Source: Selaginella moellendorffii
Lineage: Eukaryota > Streptophyta > Lycopodiopsida > Selaginellales > Selaginellaceae
Length of the DNA stretch: 64,000 bases
Direction of reading: 5' to 3'
NCBI RefSeq assembly: GCF_000143415.4
Contig: NW_003314358.1
Coordinates: forward strand, 66,961-130,960
Translations under genes and position numbers: made by a program
Shown: one piece after another, positions 34,201 through 44,916 of the stretch
Numbering within the stretch: the stretch's first letter is position 1
How the letters are laid out: each line of letters begins with the position of its first letter
The notes under the pieces: model-generated
Databases searched by the model: none
The model's input: only the letters and a program-made list of their open reading frames with translations
What the model was told of the DNA's origin: nothing

Positions 34201-34877
34201 GGTTGAAGGTGCTGAGGTGGTGGTTCATCCCCCCTATCGTTTGAACGAAAAAGAACTTGCGGAGCTCGAAGTGCCAATTAAAGGAGCTGGTGGACAAAGG
34301 GTATGTTCGGTTGAGCAAGTCGCCGTATGGGGTGCCGATGTTATTTGTGAAAAAGAAAGATGGATCTATGCACATGTGCATAGACTACTGGTTGCTCAAC
34401 AAATATACAAAGAAAAACAAGTACCCTTTACCAAGGATTGAAGACCTGTTTGATAGGTTGGGAAAAGCAAAATACTTTTCGAGGATTGACCTAAGGTCAG
34501 GATACTACCAGATCAGGGTAGCAGAGGAAGATGTCGAGAAGACAACCTGTCGAACGAGGTATGGGAGCTTCGAGTTTCTGGTGATGCCCTTCAGGCTATG
34601 CAATGTGCCGGCAACGTTTTCGGCGTTGATGAACCATATCTTTGTACCCTATTTGGATCACTTTGTGGTCGTCTATATTGACGACATCTTGATCTATAGT
34701 GAAACGCTAGAGGAGCATGCCAAACACTTGATGAAAGTGTTTGAGAAATTAAGGGAACACCAACTGTATGCTAAAGAGAGCAAATGTGACTTTGCTCAAC
34801 AAAAGGTAAAGTTTCTCGGGCATGTGGTGGGCAAGGACGGGCTCAAAGTGGACCTTGAGAAGGTCCAAGCAATCTAG
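34200..34877 (+). pseudogene. Gypsy reverse transcriptase
   Basis: Copies element RNA to DNA. Motifs: [36 protein letters not shown], and the catalytic YIDDIL box (about 34675), then [17 protein letters not shown] and [12 protein letters not shown]. The domain is nearly undamaged; the frame closes at TAG 34875 (QAI-stop, expected Trp). Confidence 0.85.
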
Positions 34878-35460
34878 GATTGGGGGCGACCATCAAATGT
34901 ACACGAGTTAAGGGCATTCCTGGGGCTATGCAACTACTATCGAAAGTTTATCAAACACTATTCGAGAGTAACCCTACCCTTAACGGACCAAACGGGAAAA
35001 GGAAAAATGGTATGGACAGCGGAATGCGAGGTGGCATTCGTCCACCTCAAAGGGAAGTTGAGGAAGGCTCCCGTGCTGGTGTTACCAAACTTTGGTAAGG
35101 ACTTTGAGGTAGAAACGGATGCTTCAAACTTTGTGTTGGGCGCAGTTTTGAAGCAAGACAACCATCCAGTAGCGTTCTTCTCGAAGAAGTTGGACAAGGC
35201 TCAATGGAAGTGGCCTGCCCATGAGAAGGAATTGTTTGCGGTGGTCAAGGCACTCAAGGAGTGGCGACACTACCTTGGGAGACACTTCAAGGTTTACACG
35301 GACAATGTGGCAACGAAACACTTCTTGTCACAGCCCGACCTAAGGGGAAAACAAGGTCGGTGGGCCAATGCTTTGGCCGAGTTTGATTGCGAGATTCTGT
35401 ACAAGCCTGGGAAGAGCAACATCATGGCAGATGTGCTAAGTCGAAAAGCGAGCTTGAAGT
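34878..35460 (+). pseudogene. Gypsy RNase H
   Basis: LRAFLGLCNYYRKFIK-like sequence at 34906-34950 is the RT/RNase H connection. FEVETDASNFVLGAVL, NHPVAFFSKKL, HEKELFAVVKAL and VYTDNVATKHFL follow, ending KSNIMADVLSRK near 35440. The acidic DAS and TDN residues expected of Gypsy RNase H are present. Confidence 0.85.
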
Positions 35461-36055
35461 TGGCGATATCTAGCGCGACAGCAACCTTTTGGGATGATGT
35501 GCGGACCGCATATAAGAATGATGGTCTAGCACAAGAAGTGTTGCTGAGGAATCTAGAGGCACAGAAAGCTCACCAAGAACCTCAGGCTACCAAGTGGGAT
35601 CAGCCGGAAGTTGACTCAAAAATTAAAATGCATGTATTCCTGTAAATGAATTGATCTTGAGTTCCTTAAGTAGGTTCGCGGGGCCTTACGAGATTGAGGC
35701 TCGAATCGGTAAAGTGGCTTACCGTCTCCAACTTCCTCGAGAGATGGGGAAGATGCATCCCGTGTTCCACGTGAACTTACTCAAGCCGTATTTTGAGGAT
35801 CCGTTTCGCAAGGACCAAGTAAGACCTTTACCTGAGGTTATCCAAGGGGAAGAGGAATACGAAGTCAAGGCCATCCTCAATGCGCGCAAAAGCAAGCGAC
35901 AAGGACGCAAGGTGAGAGAGTACCATGTGAAGTGGAAAGGATTTCTACACTATGAAGCAACATGGGAACCGGAGAAGAACCTAGCGAACGCGCGAGATCT
36001 AGTGGAGGAATTTCTGCAAGGCAGAACTCTATGTACTTATGCAAAGTTCAATTAA
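35461..36055 (+). pseudogene. Integrase remnant and chromodomain
   Basis: After the RNase H the linker (FWDDVRTAYKNDGLAQEVL) joins near 35560-35585 to a late integrase segment (LRLPSG-like), so the H2C2 finger and D,D-35-E core are missing. After a 53-base non-coding segment (35621-35673) the frame resumes: FAGPYEIEARIGKVAY, MHPVFHVNLLKPY, and a chromodomain EVKAILNARKSKRQ ... YHVKWKGF ... TWEPEKNL at about 35850-35990. Chromodomains direct chromovirus integration to modified histones. Confidence 0.8.
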
Positions 36056-36458
36056 AAGTATCAATTTGAGAAGTTGAGCAATGGCATATGTTAGGACCCG
36101 AAGGCACGCCGAAGGTAAATTAATTAGCATGGGTTAGCTAGGTCGACCAGGCATAGGGAACTACGCTCGACTCCCTGCGGGGATATCGAATCCATAAATG
36201 TATTCTACGGAGGTTGGGTTCGAGTCCCAACCCCCTAGTAAAGCAAGGCTGGGTTCAAGTCCCAACCCTATACTAGGGCATGGTGAGGTGAGGAGTATAG
36301 GGACACTTATATTCCGTTGTCATGGGCTCTTGGCCGGGGAGGCTAACTTAGGCACACTGCTAAGTGGGGGGATGCCCCCGGAGACATGGTCAACAAGTCA
36401 TAGGATAAAAAAGAGATGTTCGATGTGGGCATCGAACTTTTTCTATGAGTGGTGGAGT

Positions 36459-37591
36459 TGTAAGGAACCAACTCCCCGAGGTGTTGTAGGCTAAAGGATC
36501 CCCAAAAACATGACCAAAATGATAAAGAGTTCATCGGATGGGACCGAGTCTGAGATCGAGTCCAAGACCGACTCGGAGACCGAGTTCGAGATAGAGTCCG
36601 AAATCGAGTCCGAGGCTGACTCGGAGACCGAGTTCGAGACGGAGTCCGAGATCCGAAATCGGGTCCGAGACCGAGTCTGAGGTCGAGTCCGAGGCCGGGT
36701 CCGAGATCGGGTCTGAGATCGAGTCCGAGATCGAGTCCAAGACCGAATCCGAAGTCAGAACCGAGATCGAGTCCGAGATCGAGCTAGAGACTGAGTCCGA
36801 GTACTAATATGGGTCAAGGGGTGAAAGCCCAAAGCGTGTGTCTCCCAGGGGGGGGGGGGGGCTGCAGGGGGTTCCAAAAGTATAGTAGGGATAGTGAGGT
36901 CTAGGAATCAGTTTTGAAGGAACTCTCCAGTGGGGCTTCCAAACTGACTTGAGGTTGGGACTGGGACCGAGGGGCCTTGGGTGGGAGTGAGCATGGATGT
37001 GGTTGGTGCCGGAGGGGCCATCCAAGGAAGTGCTCAAGAGCAACTCCCACTCCCGAAAGGGAAACCGACTACGGTGCTCCCGGCTCATGTGGAGTGGTGC
37101 CCCACTTGAGTACCATGCGGCTCATTGGTCCTCGCCCTTCCTAGGGGCTTGGACCTTCCCTTCGGGATGGAAGTGGTAGAGGTACCCATACCGGGTCGTT
37201 AGGCCACGGTGTTTCACCCCGGCATCCCGAAGCAAGTGTTGCACCCAAGACTTGGGATTTAGAGGGTCCCATGATCAAGTCTTATGGTACCAAGGGATGT
37301 TAGGAACCTAGAAGCTTGGTGTGCTTGGCTGCTTATGCTTGTGGGGAGTGTAGCCGAACCTTAAGTCTAGTCTAACCCGGGGAGGGGGATTGGGAGAGAT
37401 TTGGGACTCCGTGGATGGATGGCTAACACTCCATTGCTCGTGCAGTGAGTAGCTGAAACCAAGTAGGACCAAGTAGGAGCTGGTACCATAGGCGGGAACC
37501 TTGGCGAGGGAACTTAGCAAAAGCCAAAGCAGTGTTGGACGGATAGACAAGGTAAGCTGGCAAATTAGAAAGGAAAAATTTATGGCTTACA
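36459..37591 (+). repeat. 3' LTR of the Gypsy element
   Basis: 1133 bases, about 12 longer than the 5' LTR, with much of the difference in array and poly-G length. Array at about 36525-36802. Confidence 0.92.
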
Positions 37592-37596
37592 CATCT

Positions 37597-37947
37597 CAGA
37601 CTCCATTTCTATCTATCTCAGACTCCATCTAGGACTCCATCTCGGGTCCATCTTGGACTCCATCTCGAACTCCATCTTGGTCCATCTCGGACTCTATCTC
37701 AGGTCTATTTCAGACTCCATCTCGGGTCCATGTGTTGATCCTCTTGTGTCCCTTTTCTAGAGACTCTCTTATTGCTCGTTTCATGCTCATTCCTTGAGCA
37801 CTCCGTTGGGAGTTCCACTCCCACTCTCAACCTTTCAAGTCGGAGCTTTTAGTCCAATAATGTTACGCTTGTTTGGCTTTCGTTTCGGCCACTACCACAT
37901 GGCACCCTTTCGGCTCCACTTTAGGGCTTAGGGATTTGTGTCTCACA
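37597..37947 (-). mobile_element. Minus-strand Gypsy LTR, part 2
   Basis: Continuation of the LTR begun at 30433: rest of the array (to about 37740), then the promoter-distal part, ending at 37947 with minus-strand TGTGAGACAC. It joins 31132 once the inserted element and one CATCT copy are removed. Confidence 0.75.
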
Positions 37948-38636
37948 CTAGGGTCTGGGAGACAAATGCTTTGGGATTTCACCCTCAGACTCAGAGTCGA
38001 ACTTGAATTCGGACTCAAACTTAGACTCGAACTCAAACTTAGACTTGGACTCAAACTTGGACTCAGTCTCGGTCTTGGTCTTGGTCTTGGCCTTGATCTT
38101 GGACCTGGTCTTGGTTTCCATCTTGGACTCAATTTCGTGCTCCATCTCAGACTCCATTTTGGACTCCCTTTCAGACTCCATCTCGGACTCCTTTTGGACT
38201 CCATTTTAGACTCTTTCTTGGACTCTATCTTAGGTCTATATTGGACTCCAACTTGGGCTCCATCTTAGACTCCTTCTTAGACTCCATCTCGGGTCCATCT
38301 TAGGTTTATTTTGGATTCCAACTCAGACTCCATCTCAGACTTCTTCTCGAACTCTATCTCAAGTCCATCTTAGGTCCATCTTAGACTCTTTCTCGGACCC
38401 TATCTCAAAATATATCTCAAGTCCATCTCGGACTCTAACTCAAACTCCTTCTTAGGCCCATCTTGGACTCAATCCTAACACTTCTATTTGTCATGTGTTG
38501 GTCTTCTTGTGTCTTGTTTCTAGAGGCTCACTTATTGATTGCTTTATGCTCATTCCTTGAGCACTTCTGCTTCAGCTACTACCACGTGGCACCCTCTCGA
38601 CTACACTTTGGGGCTTAGGGATTTGTGTCTTATAAA
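37948..38636 (-). mobile_element. Further minus-strand Gypsy LTR fragment with array
   Basis: Contains an array (about 37965-38480) followed by the conserved minus-strand start region (ggcaccctctcg ... cttagggatttgtgtcttata). Its PBS-side half is missing where it abuts 37947. Confidence 0.65.
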
Positions 38637-39490
38637 GGATCCCATGATTAAGTCTTGTTGTATTAAGGGATGTTAGAAATCTAAAAGCTTTGTATATTTG
38701 ACTACTTATGCGTATAGGGAGTGTAGCCGAACCTTAAGTCTAGTCTAACCCAAGGAGTAGTACTCAAATGGGGCACCACTCTACATAAGTTGGGAGCACC
38801 ACAATTTGTTTCCCTTCTGGGAGTTAGAGTTACTCTTGAGTACTTCCTTGGGAGGCCTCCCTAGCCTTCCCCGAGTCCATGTTCACTCCCACCCAAGGCC
38901 ACTAACCCTCAGTTTTAACCTCAACTCAATTTAGAAGCATTGTTGGAGAGGTCTAGAATGTTAGCCATCCATCCACAAATTCCCAAATTCTTTCGCAATC
39001 CCCCTTCCCCGGGTTAAACTAGATTTAAAGTTTGGCTATACTCTCTATAGGTATAAGCAACTAAGCACACCACTTCCAGGTTTTTAACATTGCTTGGTAC
39101 AATAAAATTTGATAATTGGACCCTCTATATCCCAAGGAGCACAAATGAGCCACATGATACTCAAATGGGGCACCACTTCATATGAGTCAGGAGCACCATA
39201 ATCAGTTTGCCTTTTAGAAGTGGGAGTTACTCTTGAACACTTATTTGGGAGGCTTCTTTAGCACCCCCCAAATCTATACTCACTCCCACCCAAGGCCACT
39301 AACCCCCACTCTCAATCTCAACTCATTTTGGAAGCACTATTGGAGAGTTTCGGGAGCACCATCAATTTTCCTTCCGGGAGTGGGAGTTGCTTTTGAGCAC
39401 TTTCTTAGGAGGCCTCTTTAACACACTCTGAGACCATATTCACTCCCACTTAAGGCCACTAATCCCTAGTCCTAACATCAACTTGATTTG
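38637..39490 (-). repeat. LTR-body fragments repeated in tandem
   Basis: Three diverged copies (about 38760, 39150 and 39330) of a block with ggggcaccact, gggagtgggagtt and cactcccacccaaggccacta. It is the reverse complement of the middle of the 31133-type LTR (31620-31770). Confidence 0.55.
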
Positions 39491-39505
39491 GAAGCACTGT
39501 TAATG

Positions 39506-40265
39506 TAATGCACTTTATCTCTCTCCCCTTCAACCAATTAAAAAATGGGCAATTTCTTGATGAGAAAGCCTTTAGTAGTTATTATCCTCATTTATCCCCT
39601 AAAGTCTAAGGATCCACGGTAATATTATATCTTAATTTCATACTATAATCACATATGTTACACTCACTAGTCTTTCAGAAATATCAATAAACTCTCCCCT
39701 TCAACCAACTAAAAAAGAGGCAATTGCTTGATGAAAAAACCTTTTGGCTATTTTATCCCCATTTATCCCCTAAAGTTCTAAGGATTTATGATGACAATAT
39801 ATCTAAATCTCATCCTATAATCATATATGTTACATTCATCACTCCTTCAAAGATATCAATGCCCTCATTGGTTATTGACTAACAACCCTTACTAAGCTAA
39901 GGGGAATTAACACCTTCATTTCTGGGTTGAATCTATTAGTCCTTCTATTGTGTAGACTAACTATTCCATATGAGTCCTATACCACAGTCCTTTGGTGGAT
40001 ACTTTCGTTTGTGAATACTCCATAAGAGGAAGGATGTACATATGGATACCAATGCATACAATTTTAAATTTACGGGTAGGAATAAATTTTACTCAAATGT
40101 ATATTATGTTTTAAATAGATTTTAATAAATGGGAATCAAATTGTGCCATTTACTTTGATACCACATGTAACACACTCTATCTTTCTCCCCTTAAGCCAAA
40201 AAGTAATTAATTTATGAAAAAGCCCTTAATGGTTATTTTATCCCCATTTATTCCCTAAAATTCCA
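39506..40265. repeat. About 180-bp tandem repeats
   Basis: 39506-39690 and about 39691-39865 share tctccccttcaacca, gcaattgcttgatga-like, tttatcccctaaag and atcatatatgttaca. A partial third copy is at 40170-40262 and starts with the same cactctatctttctcccctt. No coding content. Confidence 0.6.
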
Positions 40266-40447
40266 GGTATGCAAAGCATACATTTGTGAATACATTTGAC
40301 AAATGCATTCATGAACACATTCAACTTGCACCACCAGCCCTAAAAAAATATAAAAGATAACATAAAAATTTAAAATTTTCTTTTTGTTTACGATTGTGAG
40401 TGTGAGCAATAGGGCACTAAAGGGATCATAGTTTAGCATTGTGAGCA

Positions 40448-42540
40448 ATGCCAAACACTAGGAAAGATTGGGCATGGGACTATGTTGATTGTGGAAAGAG
40501 TTATGCCTGTGGCAAAGGAGTGTTACAATGGAAATGTAATTTTTATGATAAAAGCTATGAAGGAGGTCCCAAAAAGATTAAAGCTCATCTTGGAGCTATA
40601 AAATATGAGGGAATTGAAGCTTGTAAAGGTGTGGTGTTAACTAATATAAAATAGAGAGCTAAGTGTCGCGAATGCAACTTCAGGTATCGAAAGTTACCTA
40701 TCAACTAGTCCTTTTGGATATCCTTTCCCTATTGCTACGACGGCAAAAGGTTAGTATTGTTGGACCCTTTATCAGTCCCTCTTGTGCTAGTGGAGTTAAT
40801 TGGGCATTTCGAGTGTACTTAAACCGAATGAGCATAAGAATGGAATTTTTACGTGCTATTACCTAAGCATACTTAGCCCGGTAAAGAATTCCTATCTTGT
40901 TATATCTTGCACTAGCTAGTGACAAGAACCCTTGCATATTGATAGTAGTTCCTCAATATCACTAGATGATATTTTACCATGTCTACCAAACACCCTTGCT
41001 ATCATACCTTTTGTGTTAGTCTCATTCTGGTCCTAAATGCTATTTATGGAAAGTTTCTAGATTTGCTCATTTAGCATATCTACGGAATGTAAAGATTGTC
41101 TTACACACAATGGTGTTCATCCTATGTCTAAATTCACAATCTAGAAACGTTCCATATTTAGTAAGTTTCAAACTTGTCCCAGAGACTAACTCTTGGTACT
41201 AAAGGAGACTTGGGGTGAAAGCCCAAAACATGGGTAGGGGTTGTAAGGGGTTCCAAATGTATAGTAGGGATAGTGGGTAGGTTGGGTATAGCTGATCAAT
41301 CTGAGGCATAATCTAGCTCTTATTTGCGTGCCTATCCTTGTTCTACATCTGGCTTGAGTCTAAGCCCAAGTTCCATATCATACTAGCTAATGGAGTATCT
41401 ATATCCTCACGTTAGGCCACCAATATGCTGAAATAGTGCTAGATTCCATTTGACTCTGTTTTGTATGTTGGGGGATGCTAGATGTTCTAAGATTGTTCCA
41501 AGTTGCTCTGTGCTCCTATCCTTTTGCTCCTTGGGTTGTACACTCAAGAGTCACTCCATGCTTTGGTTCCTTTGCTCCTTGGCTCCATTCTTAGGAGTTT
41601 GGCTTCATTCTTTCATTCAATCACTCAAGGCTTTGAAACTTGGGTTTTGCACCACTATCTTTAGACATGTGGCACATTGAGGGTTTAGGTTTCACTTCAT
41701 GATTATCTTATGGTAAATCACCATAGGATAAAGGGTAAAAACTTCATGTGCACTACATAAAAAAACCTTCTCTATACTTGTAATTGTGGATGATAAGGCT
41801 CAACTAGTCTCACGGTGATCCTAGTTTTCTTGAGTTTGTATGTGCAAGCAATGCCGAATTTGTAATGTTTTCCCAAAGTGGGAAATTGCAACAAGCATCT
41901 ACTTCTCATGGCATTTCTATTGGCATAAAAGGATCTACTTCCACTGTAAGGAAGCATTCTCAAAATGGGAGTTTAGAGGAGTTTCTTGTTAAAACTTGTT
42001 AGCAGTCTTTTAAAGTCTCTATTACTATGTTCTTTTTCACAAACAATATCTCATTCAATGTTATTTGATCTCTTTATTTCAAGAAAATGTTAAGTGATGG
42101 GATATTGGCTGGACAAAGTGGGCTTGTGAGGATGATGGGCTATGAGAAGTTGTGAATAACACAAATTCAAGTGCCAAGCACTAAATGTGGATAAAAGGCT
42201 TGCATTTGTGCATAAGTAGTGGAGTGAATATGGTTATACCATTGTCATTGATAGTTGGTCTGATCTCAAGCACCGGTCAATGATTAACTTTATGGTTTCC
42301 TTGGTTTAAGTTCTGTATTTATCAAAGCTCTTCATGCCAAAACAAATGAGAAAACTAGAAAATGGCTTTGGTACCAACTTCAGCCAGTGATTGTGGAAGT
42401 CGACATGGATAATGTTGTTCAAGTTGTCACTCATAATGCATTGAATTGCATAGCCATAAGAATTGAGATGAGGAAGGAGTTTCCTCAAATTTTACATGGT
42501 CAATGTGTTTGTTATGTGCTAGATACATGTTATGTTGAAA
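40448..42540 (+). pseudogene. hAT transposase relic, N-terminal part, split by a repeat
   Basis: 40448-40654 encodes a BED-type zinc finger (KDWAWDYV..., WKCNFYDKSYEGGPKKIKAHLG, EGIEACKGV), the DNA-binding domain at the start of hAT transposases. The repeat 40664-41737 follows. The frame is picked up again at about 41990-42500 with FFFTNNISFNVI, a GLVRMMGYEKL-like stretch and DNVVQVVTHNALNCIA, which parallels the VVQVVTDNA(S/A)NC core motif. Stops are numerous. Confidence 0.65.
40664..41737 (+). repeat. Dispersed LTR-like repeat, copy 2
   Basis: Same unit as 4507-5590, inserted in the hAT relic. Begins TGTCGCGAAT; shares the ggggtgaaagcccaaa / ggttccaaatgtatagtagggatag block. Confidence 0.6.
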
Positions 42541-42842
42541 TTACTCTGTTTCTTTAGGGTTTCTTTAGGTTTTATTTTCTCATAGCCATACGATCTCCAC
42601 CAATTAATAGGGTACTTTCTTTTGTTATGGCTTTGTGCAAGAGGTTTTGCCATAGCTTTCCCTTATTTACCTTTAAACATGTTAAACTACTCACCAAGTT
42701 TACTTTCTAGCTCAAAATCTCCCTTAATGTACAAAGTCATGTATTCTTGCCAATTTGTGTGTGCCTCTCTATCGAAAGGAGTATTTAGAAAAGCTGGATT
42801 CAAAGCATATTTTGCACCATGCAAGATACTATACATCATATA

Positions 42843-43794
42843 CTATTGACCTTCGCCTTCAATCTCTTTATTAATAATGAAGTTCATGATCATGTTTACT
42901 TTTGTAGCAATCTCTTTTAGTTTTGCTGCCTCCACAAATCCTTCCATCATTCTTTCCATTGCTTTGAAAATCAGGCCAGAAGTAGCTCCCTCCCTATTAC
43001 GTAGCACCTTTAAGATCAGAGCTGTCATAATTAGAAGCTCCTGACATTCAGTCCAAAAAGTTCCCAACAGAATCAACATAGAAATGTCACTACCTTTACT
43101 ATATGATGACCATTTTAAAGCTCCCACTCTTAACTTACAACCATCTGTCTCAAGCCTCCCATAACTTCAGCATCTAAAAGTTGGCTCATGACAATAAACA
43201 TGTAGGCAAAATGAGTTTGAGTTTGTCACAATAGCTCCTTAGGGCTAAACTTTCAATAAATTGCAAGAAGCATTGGCTTTTTCACAATGAAAGTAACAAT
43301 CTTCTCGCATGAAGACATGAGAGGAGCCACTTAGTGAAGCTTTCCAATATCCTTCAAGAGCAAAAACATATTACACACCAAACTCAAACCACAATCCACT
43401 CACACACCACTCAATCTTCTTCCTTTATCACCTCTTCATCATGGTCCTTTTCTTTCTCTTTTCTTCTTCTTCTTCCTCCTCTTCTTTTCTTTCCTCTTCC
43501 TTTTCTTCATTGTTATCCTATATTTAGCTTGTCAATCTCCAACATTTTTATCTCATCTTTCTCTAAGCAATTTAGAAGCTTTGTATTTGCCTTGATATGC
43601 ATAAGCCTCTTTAGATTGGCAGAAAGAAGATGATTTCTTGCCTTGGATTGGATTGAGTTACAAGTACTCCAATTCCTCTCAGAAAAAACATTCAAGCATT
43701 CGGAGAAAATTATAAACATTTGTAAACACGTTTGACATTGTTCAGATTCATTATTTAGAATGTTTGGTGACAACCTTGGTGACAGTATATTCAA
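42843..43794 (-). pseudogene. hAT transposase relic, C-terminal part (minus)
   Basis: Minus strand near 43660-43560 reads SERNWSTCNSIQSKARNHL then LKRLMHIKANTKLL, the hAT dimerisation region (typically ERNWS.F..IH.K.RN.L). Further 3' in the transposon, 42843-43127 reads LRNREGATSGLIFKAMERM, resembling the segment preceding it in intact proteins. The order relative to the plus-strand N-terminal relic suggests a rearranged or second hAT copy. Confidence 0.55.
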
Positions 43795-43799
43795 ATCTC

Positions 43800-44916
43800 A
43801 TCCCATGATCACATGCATTATAGCTAAAAAGTTCCTTTAAAACTAAGTCTTTAACTTTACTATCCTTACTATACTTTTGGAACCCCCTATAGGCCCCCCT
43901 CCCCCCTAGGAGAGGATGGCTTTGGGCTTTTAATTATAACTTATATTATTATTTAGACTCAATCTCATACTTGACCTTGGATCTCAAATTTGATCTCATA
44001 TGATGAACTCTTTATTGTTCTAGTTGTGATTTTTGGGATCCTTATGACACCGCAAGGAGTCAATTCCTTAAAACTAATGTAAGCTCCTAAATTTAAACTT
44101 CCCGAGAGATCAACCAACCAAGTATTATTCAAACCCAAAAACATTTATATCCTTAGACCCTTAATCAATTGGAAAAGGGGGTGCATTCTTATTCATGAGC
44201 ATTTTCCTTCTATATTTAAACCCCTATAAATCATTTTTTAATTAGTTCTCTTTAGTTACTTACACCTTTTATATTGAGTATAGATAATAACTTTAGTTTT
44301 AAAAGCTAATGAATCCTAATTGCACATTTGGATTTGTATGAACTCATAATGTAATGTGTTATATTATTTCTAATCTAGTTTAAATAGCTTAGTGAAGTAA
44401 GATGCCTTGCTTTGCTTTATACTTCTGAATTTTGAACTATGGGTAAAAGCACTACTTCATCTAATTCCTGTGCAAGGAAGTGATGGTAAAGAGAATTGGT
44501 CACCTTACTAATGTTACTTGCAGCCATGGATATATGCAAACATGTAGAGAGAAGTATTAGGTTTGTGTTCAGCAATTGAAGACGTGGAAAATAGAAGAGA
44601 AACATGAGTGGAATTTAAAACAAGTAGCAATGCAACAAATAGAGGTTGTCTTTAACCTAAAAGACTAAAAGTAAAAGAAGTAATAATCCCACAATTCTGC
44701 TTCTGCAAGAAGTTAGACACACTTATTTACAAATAATAATATTTTATATTGGTTTAATCTTAGCTTATTATATTGCTTAATAATAAAACTTAGTTAATTC
44801 TCTTACATTAAAACAATTTTTTTTACTAGATTAAACTAATAAATTCCTCAAAAACAGTATTTCTAAGTATTTAAATAAAAATACCAAATAAAGTTTTTAA
44901 ATATTAGATATTTAAT
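43800..44916. other. AT-rich spacer with one LTR scrap
   Basis: 43850-43930 contains a reversed LTR fragment (ctatacttttggaacccc ... ggctttgggctttt). The rest is AT-rich without a supported gene. Base composition shifts progressively to very high A+T towards 44917. Confidence 0.4.

Larger units (their letters stand above)
31133..37591 (+). mobile_element. Ty3/Gypsy chromovirus, both LTRs, integrase core deleted
   Basis: LTRs are 31133-32253 and 36459-37591 (TGTAAGGAAC ... TTACA), flanked by CATCT at 31128-31132 and 37592-37596. The internal order is PBS, gag with zinc knuckle, protease, RT, RNase H, chromodomain. The order and the chromodomain identify a chromovirus. The integrase zinc finger and catalytic core are missing between RNase H and chromodomain, and gag/pol contain stops, so it cannot move by itself. 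It is the youngest insertion in this stack, since it interrupts another LTR. Confidence 0.92.

Noticed and set aside
34112-34441. Independent ORF overlapping the RT start
   Set aside because: Alternative frame of the RT region; the conserved RT motifs lie in the neighbouring frame.
36195-36270. A tRNA gene, suggested by ggttgggttcgagtcccaacc
   Set aside because: Only a T-arm-like motif can be seen; no acceptor, D or anticodon arms can be paired, and the sequence lies in a Gypsy internal region.
43334-43633. Ser/Phe-rich plus-strand ORF
   Set aside because: Low-complexity tcttctt sequence opposite the hAT C-terminal relic; no domain.
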